From the NCBI GenBank assembly GCA_034440575.1, contig JAOTOL010001604.1, positions 689,001-753,000 of the forward strand: a stretch of DNA of 64,000 nucleotides. Reading direction: 5' to 3'. A model generated the notes under the pieces. The model saw only the letters and a list, made by a program, of their open reading frames with translations. It ran no database searches and was not told the DNA's origin. Of this stretch, positions 39,430-48,239 are shown piece after piece. A program made the position numbers and the translations under genes. Position 1 is the first letter of the stretch. Every line of letters starts with the position of its first letter. This DNA is from Imbricaverruca yamaguchii. Taxonomy: Eukaryota; Arthropoda; Thecostraca; Neoverrucidae.

Positions 39430-39758
39430 TACAACTGCAGGTAGATTAATAAATGTATCGAGGATCATGATCAGCAAATTTCACATGAATCTAAAAATGA
39501 GGTTTTGCCATCAAATAAAAGGTAAATTTGGAGGTGAAGGTAAAAGTGTATTTTTTGTGAATAAAGCGTTTTTTGCATGTGGTTGAGACAATGCAACCAT
39601 ATCTTTTATCAGCGAATGATTACTTATAAGTAAATGGCAGTCAATATAATTGATGACTTCACAGGCACAATACAGAGACAATGTGCTACCATATTAATAG
39701 TATTTTGAGTTAATGCTGCTAGCAATTACAATTTTTTTATTAAAATAAAATATAATCC
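39430..39758 (-). repeat. ZSWIM-family 5' block, copy 2
   Basis: Nearly identical to 20700-21035 and separated from copy 2 coding sequence by about 1.1 kb of unrelated DNA. It ends at TAAAATAAAATATAATCC, where the LINE 3' end begins. It contains the second empty site for the hairpin retroposon at 10486 (GAATGATTACTTATAAGTAA). Confidence 0.65.
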
Positions 39759-40585
39759 GAGTTTTTTATTGGGGTGGCTTTATGAACCAAGGTCCTTTTG
39801 CTAAGCAGAGCATGTTGCGCGAGCCCGCAGGTCTCGCGGGCTAGTGAGACCTTCGGGCTCACTATTTTAGTGACTTGGTGCTCACTGCCTAGTGGGCTAG
39901 GTAGTGAGCACTAAGTCTAAGCTGTTGTCTCTTGTAGCTTGAGTGACGTATTGGTGCAGGCCGTGGCAATCGCACGCTTCCAGGAAGCGGTTGGCTCTGG
40001 ACGTTGGTCTAAGCCTTACAGGGTTGGCCCAATCGGGCGCAGACGGTACCCAGCCAAGGTCAGGGATGTTGAAGTCGCCCAAGACCATCAGCCGGCGTCC
40101 GGGTGGGAGCTCGCCTAAATGTCGAAAGATTTGTGTAATGGCTTTGTCGTCTGGTGGCCTGTAGCACACAGCCACCGTCACGGTCGGATTGCCGGGCTCC
40201 ACCAACAACTCAGTGTCTGGCACCGTCGGCAGATGCCCGATCGGTAGCAGGGCGGCACGAACTGTACATGCTACACCCCACCGACACGCCCATCCGATCG
40301 GTGCCTGCGGAGCCGGATGTGCTTAGGCAGGAAAGCCTGCATCTCAGAATCTGACACCGAATCGTCCAGCCACGTCTCATTGTACGCTATGGTGTACCGG
40401 TCGTATTCTGCCGCGGCCGCCCGAAGCTGTCCCAACTTTCCTCGGACGCTACGGCAGTTCTGTAGGATCGCAGTTATTCCCAACGCTGCACTCCTTAGGT
40501 GACCCCGCTTGTCGGGACCGACAGCTGGCTTTGGGCGGCCGAGGCCTGGACCCGAGTTCGGCTCGACATCTCCTGAGGCGATGAG
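39757..40585 (-). mobile_element. Internally deleted non-LTR retrotransposon: 2A-like motif, AP endonuclease, 3' end
   Basis: Minus-strand order: LTRLIASGDVEPNSGPG, a 2A-like motif with Pro changed to Ser in the NPGP core; endonuclease start ILQNCRSVRGKLGQL and YNETWLDDSV (40483-40271); a frame change; YRPPDDKAI and GDFNIPDLGW; then ATRDNSLDLVLT (40223-39897). A 3' terminus with a hairpin (GTGCTCACT/AGTGAGCAC, 39869-39908) and a GCTCTGCTTAGCAA ... GCCACCCCAATAAAAAACTC end follows. The whole RT is missing, so the element is an internal-deletion derivative. Its last ~65 bp match the SINE at 25225-25567. Confidence 0.7.
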
Positions 40586-40589
40586 GCGT

Positions 40590-41165
40590 GTCAGCTTTCA
40601 AATAGAGCAGGATTTCGCGTCATGTTGTATTTGGCTGCGGGAATACTTTGCAGCTCTTCCAACAGGTGATGACCATCTTGGCAAGGGTGGAGCCCACAGA
40701 CGGCGCGGAGCCAACACTGTAAAGGCTTGGCTTTTAGCGGTAAACGTCACTGCGTGTCTTACTAACAAGAGTCCGATTCATCACTTCCCAGGCCTGAGCA
40801 ACGGCTAATACAGGAAGGGGCTAACAGCGACAGGAGTAGCTTTTGTTCAGAAAAGAAATTTTGTTCATGTGGGAGTGAAATCCATAAATCCAGAGCATTT
40901 CTTTTCTCCCAAAGCAGTTCTGCAATCCTTAAGGCATGACCATAGTTAATCGTTGGTTTTTTTTTCGCTACAACTGTGACGCTATCACAGCTGATGTCGC
41001 CGCTGTTCACCGCTGACCGTCTCGTGATGTGTTCCGCGGTGTCTTCAGGTGTCCGAAGAAGTTGCCGCAACATCGGCAAAATACATTTTATTGTTAAATC
41101 AAACGCGTACGTGCAATGTGACTGTCTAGCAGCACCTCAGGTGTGTCCATGAGGAAAGAGGACGA
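40590..41165. other. No recognised gene
   Basis: The minus-strand frame 40762-41079 has plausible texture (LLRTPEDTAEHITRRSAV, HALRIAELLWEKRNALDLW), but no family recognised. Confidence 0.35.
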
Positions 41166-41690
41166 CATTGACCACATATATCGACGTGCACCGCCAGGTG
41201 AATCCAGTTGGCGTGCTGATCATCGGCAAACGTTCTGATGTGGACAAGCTCCTCTGTGCGTCACACCTCACGGGATATTTTAGGAGTCTGAAAAGTGATG
41301 TATGGTTATTTACAATCAAAAGGCTTGATGCGGTTCTAGAAACATCCAACATCTTTACAAACACGCAGTGTGGGTTCAGGAAGAACCGCTGCACAATCGA
41401 CCACATCGTGTCTTTAGACACGGCCATGCGAACTGCGTTGAAGCGCGAACGACACATGGGTGCTGTCTTCATTGACATTTATGGCGCGTATGACACTGCC
41501 AGCCGCCAAGGCATCCTCTTGAAGGCTTTCATTGTAAGCACGGCATACATAGTAAAGTTGGAACATTCCTGCAAAACTGTTTAGCTGATCGGTCATTTTT
41601 CGTTCGAGAGGGCAACCAGCTCTTAGATCGATACCCACAGTTAAATGGGGTACCGCAAGGTAGCGTCTTGAGCGTTCCACCGTTTGAATA

Positions 41691-43020
41691 CAGGGTGCGC
41701 TGAAAGTCCTGGCGCTTTTCAACATTTTCGCAAACAAATGCAACTGGCTCATATATATTCAACAACAGGTTGTAACAGTGACTGGGAACAACAAGCCACA
41801 TCCTTTCACCAACCGCTCACTCGATGTAGCCGCCCTCGGCGGCGATGACGGCCTCGACGCGAGAGCGGAAGCCCTTGCAGGTCATGATGATGTAGGCCTC
41901 CTCCAGCGCCTCCCACGCCGCCACGATGCGAGCCTTGAGCGACTCCAGGTTGGGATGAGAAGTGGCCTGGACCTCATCCTGCAGAACGCTCCACACGCTG
42001 TAATCGAGCGGGTTGAGGTCGGGCGACTGAGGCGGCCACATCTCCTTCCGCCAGAAGTGATCTGGCCCGCCGAGCTCCTCTGTCAGCTTGGCTTGGATGG
42101 CGGTGACGTTGTGGACGGGCGCTCCGCCCTGTTGGAAGACAAAATTGCCCTCCGGGTAGGTCGTCTTGACCCAGGGGATGACGTGCGTGTCCAGGAGCCC
42201 TTCGTAGACCTGCCTGTTGATTTTCTCGTTGGCGTCGATGAAGATAATGGGGAATTTCTGCCCGTCGGACCCGACGACACACAGGACCATCACCTTCTGC
42301 GGGTGCTTGTTCACGGGGTTGAACCGAATCCGGGGGTCCACTTCGTCAACAGGCTGGTCGGACAGGTAGCGGGAGTTCCTCCGGTTCAGCTGGGCGTCGA
42401 CGTGGAAGAGCTTCTCATCGGAGAAGATCCGAACGAAGCCGGTGGTCACCGGGCTCTTCAAGAAGTTGAGCAGCAGCTTGCTCTTCTCCACATGGCGGAG
42501 ACGCGTGGCCTCGGTTAAACGCGGCCTGTTATGGATCACTCTGGACTCCATGTTCAAGTCTTGGTGGATCAATTCCCGCATTGATGTCTCGGGAAAGCTG
42601 AACTTCTTCGCCAGTTTTCTGATTGACTGCCGCGGATTTTCTTCGATTGCTTCTGACACGGCGGCCACGTTCTCGGGAGTTCTGAGCGACCGCGGCCGAC
42701 CTGACCTGGGGGCATCTTCTAAGGACTCCACAGATCGGATCTTCGCCTTTTTCCGCTGAACCGTTCGCCGAGAAACGCTGCATCGTTCCGCAACTTGCGC
42801 CTCGGTTAAGCCGGACCCGGCCGCCGCGCGCAGGCAGCCAGCGACAAGGTGCCGCTTCGTCTGTTTATCCATGACTGAACGCGATTCGAAGGTCATATTT
42901 GCAACCTCGGCTGACCGGGTCGGCGAGGGTCACGCCTGCGGCCATTGGCAGACTGGCCACCAATCACAGGGCGCGCTGGCAAGCATACCAGAAAAGCGCT
43001 AGGACTTTCCGCGCACCCTG
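41691..43020 (-). mobile_element. mariner-type DNA transposon, 1330 bp, complete ends
   Basis: Terminal inverted repeats of about 30 bp with two mismatches begin CAGGGTGCGC at 41691 and end GCGCACCCTG at 43020. TA dinucleotides flank both ends (41689-41690 and 43021-43022), the expected mariner/Tc1 target duplication. It sits inside the RT of a LINE, between GVPQGS and the VDD motif, and removal would restore continuity of that RT region. A single transposase gene fills the minus strand. Confidence 0.95.
41817..42896 (-). CDS. mariner transposase, full length, catalytic Asp changed to Gly
   Basis: Cut-and-paste transposase of 359 residues with no stop or frameshift. The N-terminal helix-turn-helix DNA-binding domains (AAAGSGLTEAQVAERCSVSR and SIRKLAKKFSFPETSM) are followed by the catalytic domain. 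The first Asp is in IFSDEKLFHVD and the third in SPDLNPLDYSVW. The second should be FQQDGAPxH but is FQQGGAPVH (codon GGC at 42128-42126), so the enzyme should be dead. The second-to-third spacing is about 40 residues, longer than DD34D mariners and near the DD41D (rosa-like) class. The long clean frame shows that loss was recent. Confidence 0.93.
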   Translation of the reverse strand: MTFESRSVMDKQTKRHLVAGCLRAAAGSGLTEAQVAERCSVSRRTVQRKKAKIRSVESLEDAPRSGRPRSLRTPENVAAVSEAIEENPRQSIRKLAKKFSFPETSMRELIHQDLNMESRVIHNRPRLTEATRLRHVEKSKLLLNFLKSPVTTGFVRIFSDEKLFHVDAQLNRRNSRYLSDQPVDEVDPRIRFNPVNKHPQKVMVLCVVGSDGQKFPIIFIDANEKINRQVYEGLLDTHVIPWVKTTYPEGNFVFQQGGAPVHNVTAIQAKLTEELGGPDHFWRKEMWPPQSPDLNPLDYSVWSVLQDEVQATSHPNLESLKARIVAAWEALEEAYIIMTCKGFRSRVEAVIAAEGGYIE

Positions 43021-44114
43021 TAATGATCAACGACATTGGTGACGATTTTCCAACTACGATCGGTCGATCATTGTTCGTGGACGATTTTGCAATTTGGTGT
43101 CCGGCTTCAAAGACTTCATCCATGGAGAGGCAACTCCAGGCTGCAGTTACACGGCTTGAACGATGGAGTGTGGGTAATGGTTTCTGCTTCTCGACTTCTA
43201 AGACTGTGTGTATCCATTTTTGTCGGCGACGACAGTGCTGCTGAAGCATATCGATGAACCTCTACAGAGAAACGATCCCGTGCAAGTCGATGGTTCGCTT
43301 CCTGGGAATTTACTTTGAATGGGCGACTCACATACGGAGAGCATTTCAAAACCATGCGCGAACAATGTTTTAAGTCTATGAACATCTTGAAGTGTATATC
43401 TCGCACTACTTATGGTGCGGACAGAAGAATCCTGCTTCTGTACCGATCTCTAATGCGATCAAAACTCGACTACGCCAGCTTTGTATACGATTGTGCAAGT
43501 GAATCCACTAAGCATACTCTGGATACCATTGAACATTCGGCTCTGCGCATTGCAACTGGAGCATCCCGTACCTCACCAACTACGAGCCTCCCGGTCGAGA
43601 CAAATGAACCGTTCCTCGCCGTGCGCCGGCAGATGCTTGGCATGCGGTATGCTCTCAAGCTGACAGTTTCCGGCTCACCCGACATACTGAGCGGTCATCT
43701 CACCCCACACCTTGCGGTTGTTCCACCACAGGCGGCCTCTGCACTTTGAGCCGTTCTGTGTAAAAGTACGTAATCTACTGCAAGCTAGTGCGATTACGTT
43801 GCGTGGTGTTCTCAGAACTGTACCGTCAGAGCTCCACCGTGGCAGTTGATTCCCCAAAAGTTGATCTGTCTGTAGCTGGGATTCACAAGTAAAGTGCCAC
43901 ATGCTCAGAACTGCAAGCACGAGCCCTAGAGATCACCCACTCGTACGAGGGATATACAGCCGCGTATACCGATGGATCTAAAACGGATACAGGCGTCGGT
44001 AGTGCGTTTGTATGTGATGACACTACTCACGACTCGGGGTTTTGCGCTGCCACCACATGCATCCGTTTTTACAGCAGAACTGGTGGCTATTGCCAAGGCT
44101 CTCTTTTATCCAGG

Positions 44115-45125
44115 TAGGGGACGAGGATTTACCCCCTAACCCCCTCTACGAGACATCTTGTTGCTTATTTCTTCCATAGCCCAGGAGGGGAAACGTAGGT
44201 ATTGTGCTGGATCCCAAATCACGTGGGCATTGTTGGAAACAAGTTGTGAATTATCCCAAATCACGCCCGTGCATCCTACTGACACTGAGCGTGTCCTCAT
44301 TTCCCAAATGCGGGCGGCTAGCTCATCGCGCTTCACACGCCCTTCGCCACCGTGTTCACGTCCCATTTCACCATCGATATCAGCCAGATACCCCGCATCT
44401 TGGGCACACTCATAGGATGCATCGCAGGTATCGCAGTACTTTCATGAGAAATGTCGCATTTCACGTATGCACAGGACGTCACCAAACTGGACAGTTTCTG
44501 TTTCACATATACTCGTATGTTGTTCGAACATTGTGTAATTTCTGAACACATACAGGCCACATTCTGTACTGCATGGTCTTGATCTTGGAGGTATGGTCCG
44601 ACCGTCTGCTGACTAGACCCACCTGGCGCCAAACGCGGCATCACATGACGCCACATTTCGAGCCGACTGCAACGGTAGAGGTCGCGCTTTGATAGAGGAG
44701 AGATGGAGGCCATGCTTAGCCGCCAGAGGGGTTGGGATGTTTCGGGCACCACCTTGTCGGTGGTGACCGATGGTCTGGCTGGCGTGGCTGATGTTAGAGA
44801 GGAACCTCCTTCGCTAACATTTTTTTAAAGGGTCACGTCTCATAAGAGACGTGACCCCTTTTCTGGCCGTAGCCTGATATGCTGCGAGCGGAGTGGCGTG
44901 CATTTTCCGCAATAAAAGTGTGACAAGAATGAACGCAAAAGCGAAGTCAGCGGGTGTAAAATGAACGGATGCATTTGTACCATGACATTCTTGGATAGCG
45001 GAAGATAAGATGCTTGTACATCGTAGTAGCTTAGTGCCGCAATGTTGGCATGTTAATCGGGGGCTTCTTGCCCTATTCACAATGACAGTTCACCGCGACA
45101 TATTTCTTGACTGATGTCGTTTTCG
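44115..45125. other. Mostly unassigned, with a 12-bp perfect hairpin
   Basis: A minus-strand frame around 44136-44450 (GYLADIDGEMGREHGGEGRV, then KRDELAARIWEMRTRS) has protein-like texture but no recognised family. At 44830-44857 a perfect 12-bp inverted repeat (GGGTCACGTCTC, loop ATAA) is preceded by an A/T run and followed by TTTT. In a bacterium I would call this a terminator, but here it is simply a strong hairpin. Confidence 0.45.
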
Positions 45126-45129
45126 CACG

Positions 45130-45872
45130 TCACCTCCGCTGCACAGTCTGTGTTGTCATCGTCAAGATCTCCAGCTTCTCCCGGCTGATGCGCAGTTTAT
45201 CTTCTCGATATAACTGCCTGCCGCGCATGTCCTCTGCCAGCAGTTGCTTTATGTCGTCTCCGCCAGATGTGGTGCGGGGAGGCTTCCTGGTTACTCCAGA
45301 CGGTGAGGGTGCGGGCGAGTGCCGTCTCCTCACCACCACTTGCCTCTGCCAACTTCCTCTGCCAACTGCCTCATTGTCTCCCGAATTTGTACTGGCTTGG
45401 CAGACTTGTGCCTGTTTGAGAGGAGCGCTGGAGCGGTGCACAGTTGCCAGGCAGGCGATTGGGGTTACGTTGTGGTCCAGCCCCAGCAACCTGTCCATGT
45501 CGTCGAACCATTCCCAGACCACCGAGCCTTCGCCGCTCGTACGTTTACGGTCCCGGACCGTTGTGTAACCATGCGGTACCACTTCTTGTCGACCATCCGG
45601 TACCACTTCTTGCGCAGTACCTCCCAGTCTGTCAAGTTATAGCCATGCTGTTTGAAAATCTGGAGAATATTTTGCCGCTTTTGTACCCGATCTTGTTTGG
45701 ATCCCACCTTCCCATTTATCTGCACACCGGTGCAGGACTCCAGTAGCGACTTTGTTGTGGCGACATTCCACTTCACTTGTTCCGACTCATCCACGGATGG
45801 CTTTGCATATGCAGTGGTTCCAGACTTGTGGGTTGTGAGTTGGACAGTGGTTGCTCTCCTCGCAGTTATCAA
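45130..45872 (-). CDS. Myb/SANT-like DNA-binding protein, one frame break
   Basis: The minus strand reads SEQVKWNVATTKSLLESC, QKRQNILQIFKQHGYNLTDW, EVLRKKWYRMV and, after a frame change, VVWEWFDDMDRLLG. That is the Trp-spaced trihelix/SANT-like pattern. A long Ser/Pro linker and a helical end, LLAEDMRGRQLYREDK and LEILTMTTQTVQRR, follow. The break coincides with a direct duplication of GGTACCACTTCTTG (45575 and 45599), which repeats KKWYRMV. Such proteins are typical accessory genes of Harbinger-type transposons, as well as host genes; no transposase is seen beside it. A related fragment is at 11.3 kb. Confidence 0.6.
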
Positions 45873-45947
45873 AAATTATACTGCATATGGAGCACATGAG
45901 TAACTGCTTGAAGCACAACATAAACATGTCGGATAATTATCGGAGAC

Positions 45948-46022
45948 CTATGCCAAGTGACAAACGCTTTAAAAGACCCGGTGTTACATGCTCGGTCTCA
46001 CTCTGAATTGCAAATCGCAGAT
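45948..46022. repeat. ~75-bp block shared with 28571-28645
   Basis: Matches the 28.57-kb block over its whole length (ATGCCAAGTGACAAACGCTT ... CTCACTCTGAATTGCAAATC). It lies 75 bp upstream of the start of the Myb/SANT-like frame on the minus strand, so it could be promoter or 5' untranslated sequence of that family. Confidence 0.7.
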
Positions 46023-46024
46023 AC

Positions 46025-46745
46025 CGCAGAAGGTTCGCAAACTCGTGCTCTTCACGAAGCAATGACTGGCGTGCCCGGCTGCTAGGTCGGACATCATCCA
46101 AGCATGAGTAAAAACAAATTGCCTTCTTCCATCTTCAGCACGTAACCCTCGACGCTTAGTTAATACAAGCCAACCGATAATTAAATACGCACAGACCAAC
46201 ACACCTCGCGTACCTCACACGCAGTGAGTGAGGCGCGCCGCTATCGTAAACCGGGCCTCGGCGGGTTCGTCCGTTGTTACCAATTCGCGTCTTGAAAATT
46301 TCCCATGTTACCATATGCCCAACTTTTGCCGTCCTTTTCGGTTTCTGTCTGTCGCGGTGTGAACCGAGCCTAACCCTCGCAGCCTGGGCCAGATGCGAGC
46401 ACGTGAAGCGACCCGAACCCTGCCTTGACAGAACTGGGGAAACAAGCCCTCTAAACACCCGAGTTACCGGGGTGGCAATTTGCATATCATGACTCAATTT
46501 TCTATGTATTTACTACTTTTCTACTTCGTCCCAAGACAGGCTTGTGTATGCCACTCAGTGCTCAGAAATGCTCAGAAGCCCGATAAAATTATCATTGTTA
46601 CTGGAGACATCTAAACACAGATATGATCATATCTAAAAGTCTAAAGAAGACTAGGGATGTAAATAAGGAACGATAGCAAATTATATGTACAAGAAACATG
46701 AAAAATAAAAACAAAAGGAAATGTTTGCACTCACTATGCATGACC
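46025..46745. other. No recognised gene
   Basis: Short frames on both strands; no motif, no repeat seen. Confidence 0.4.
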
Positions 46746-46748
46746 TCA

Positions 46749-47300
46749 GTAATTTATTTATTTATTTATTTATTTCACAGTGCATGTCCTCCACGTGTAG
46801 TGGCTTTTATGGACAGTCTGGGTATAACTCACAGATATTTCCAAAGAAAGGGTAGATTTGTGGTCAGTAGTGCCGCACGGCTTTCCCCCTCGTTGGACAA
46901 CCGCTGAGCATCCGTCCTCTCGGCACTGAGCGTTACTCAGTTCGTCCACGATCATGTTTGTAGACTTGTAGCCCCAGTCTTGGTAGGCTCACCATCCACC
47001 ATCTTTTCCCACCCGATACGATGACCACCACAGTCAGTATCGGATTCAGGACTCTTAGTTTATTACATTTTGAGCTCCAGGCACGTTGCCACTCTGATCG
47101 CATAAACGATGACGTAGATGGGTAGAAATCTCTTGGATAGAGTAATAGCGATACGACGCGGCCAATACTGATAGCGACATTCGCAGCCATGTCGGCAGCT
47201 TCATTCCCAGCTAGTCCCAGGTGACTGGAAATCCAGCAGAAAACAGTAACCTTGCCCATTTCGTCCAAAAATTCTACAACTTGTAGAATTTTGCGAATAA
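46749..47300 (-). mobile_element. 5'-truncated LINE: RNase H C-terminal part and (AAAT)n tail
   Basis: The minus-strand frame 47268-46933 begins VTVFCWISSHLGLAGNEAAD, the last conserved block of a LINE RNase H (W-x-x-x-H-x-G-x-x-GNExAD). It continues SEWQRAWSSKCNKLRVLNP, the usual following spacer. The 3' end is an A-rich AAAT repeat, read on the plus strand as five TTTA units at 46751-46773. The clade is I/Jockey-like with RNase H. 5' truncation is near 47300. Confidence 0.75.
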
Positions 47301-47304
47301 GTCG

Positions 47305-47660
47305 GTCATCCTGGTTGCAGTGTTAATGTGGATAATCATGATGCAAAACATCACTGATTTCACTGAAAAAAATCATTATTAAGGTTGCTGTAATGAGTCT
47401 CACCGTATTCTTCTTGTCCTAATGTTGGATTAAAAAATTTGCGTATGTTCCGAAGGACCGTCATCGCCATCGAACGTTGTTGTCACGACGATGCGGGTAT
47501 TCGTTGCTAAGGTAAAGTCACTTTCTCGTGTGTCCAGGTTGTGCCAAGTTGAATTTCTATGTGGAGCGGCACTGTCATTTTTGAGTATTCCTGTGTGACC
47601 GTATTCTCTTGTTTTTCTTCCGTTTCGTGTTTCATTTTATTTCCCTTGGAGAGAATACTT
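47305..47660. other. No recognised gene
   Basis: AT-rich; nothing recognised apart from a short minus-strand frame (47507-47704) of low quality. Confidence 0.35.
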
Positions 47661-47664
47661 GACT

Positions 47665-47994
47665 TCATGAGAGATGGGAAGGTGACCTGTGTGCTGTCAC
47701 ACACCCGCTACACAGCGATGCAGCATACCGCAGTGTTCGGTGGTGTTGCTTGACGCGGCTGGACCTAGCTGTCGACGTGGTCACCCAACACACTGACACG
47801 CACATGACGGCGCACACGTGGCCTCGATCATGGTACAGTCTGTACCTGAAAGCCGACGCCAAATCCCCCATAATGTCTACCAGACGCTCGAGCTGCCCAG
47901 CCGACCGCTCGGTGGCCGCCAGAAGACGCCGACTTGTTTCGAGCGCGGCCTCCTCTTGTTCAGCGTCCCGCTGCTGAGCAGCCTCTTCTTTCAA
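47665..47994 (-). CDS. Short Ala/Glu-rich coiled-coil frame
   Basis: It starts EEAAQQRDAEQEEAALETSR and RLLAATERSAGQLERLVDIM, a convincing amphipathic helix like the C-terminal tails of Myb/SANT-like transposon proteins. The second half of the frame crosses a repeat shared with 52.7 kb and is unlikely to be coding. Probably a truncated exon. Confidence 0.35.
   Translation of the reverse strand: MKEEAAQQRDAEQEEAALETSRRLLAATERSAGQLERLVDIMGDLASAFRYRLYHDRGHVCAVMCVSVCWVTTSTARSSRVKQHHRTLRYAASLCSGCVTAHRSPSHLS
47756..47825 (-). repeat. ~67-bp repeat, single copy; tandem at 52.73-52.92 kb
   Basis: Its reverse complement (GGCCACGTGTGCGCCGTCAT ... GACCACGTCGACAGCTAGGT) is the repeat unit present three times at 52727-52921. 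Monomer here, tandem there. Confidence 0.75.
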
Positions 47995-48239
47995 TGCGGT
48001 CTCCTTCCAGAGGGCGACCAGCGATTCCCACTAGAAGCCGTTGCCTTGGCACTGCTGGCGCCTGCGCACAGCACGTGGGGTGGCGCGAGGCCATCACTGG
48101 CGCGACTGCTGCCCGCCGCCCCACTGGCTGTTGGCCGCCGGTCACTGGGCGTGCTGGCGGCCGCTGGCGTCCAGACACCAGCGCTGGCGTCCAGACACAA
48201 GCGCTGGTTAGCCAGAGGCTGTCATGGTCGCAACCTCTG

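Larger units (their letters stand above)
41168..44110 (+). pseudogene. I/Jockey-type LINE ORF2 (RT and RNase H start), interrupted by mariner
   Basis: Before the mariner: RT motifs CGFRKNRCTIDHIVSLDTAM, GAVFIDIYGAYDTASRQG and, frameshifted, LNGVPQGSVLS (41647-41675). After it: MINDIGDDFP, the catalytic LFVDDFAIW at 43075-43102, and post-RT text MNILKCISRTTYGADRRILL, YRSLMRSKLDYASFVYDCAS and HSALRIATGA. An RNase H opening follows at 43950-44000 (YTAAYTDGSKTDTGVGSAF). Several frameshifts and the mariner insertion make it inactive. The endonuclease and most of RNase H are missing. The RNase H piece at 46.75-47.29 kb could come from the same family. Confidence 0.75.

Noticed and set aside
41778..42518. 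246-aa plus-strand frame
   Set aside because: Antisense shadow of the mariner transposase.
44830..44865. Rho-independent transcription terminator
   Set aside because: The hairpin plus T run looks like one, but the context is a metazoan genome without bacterial genes.
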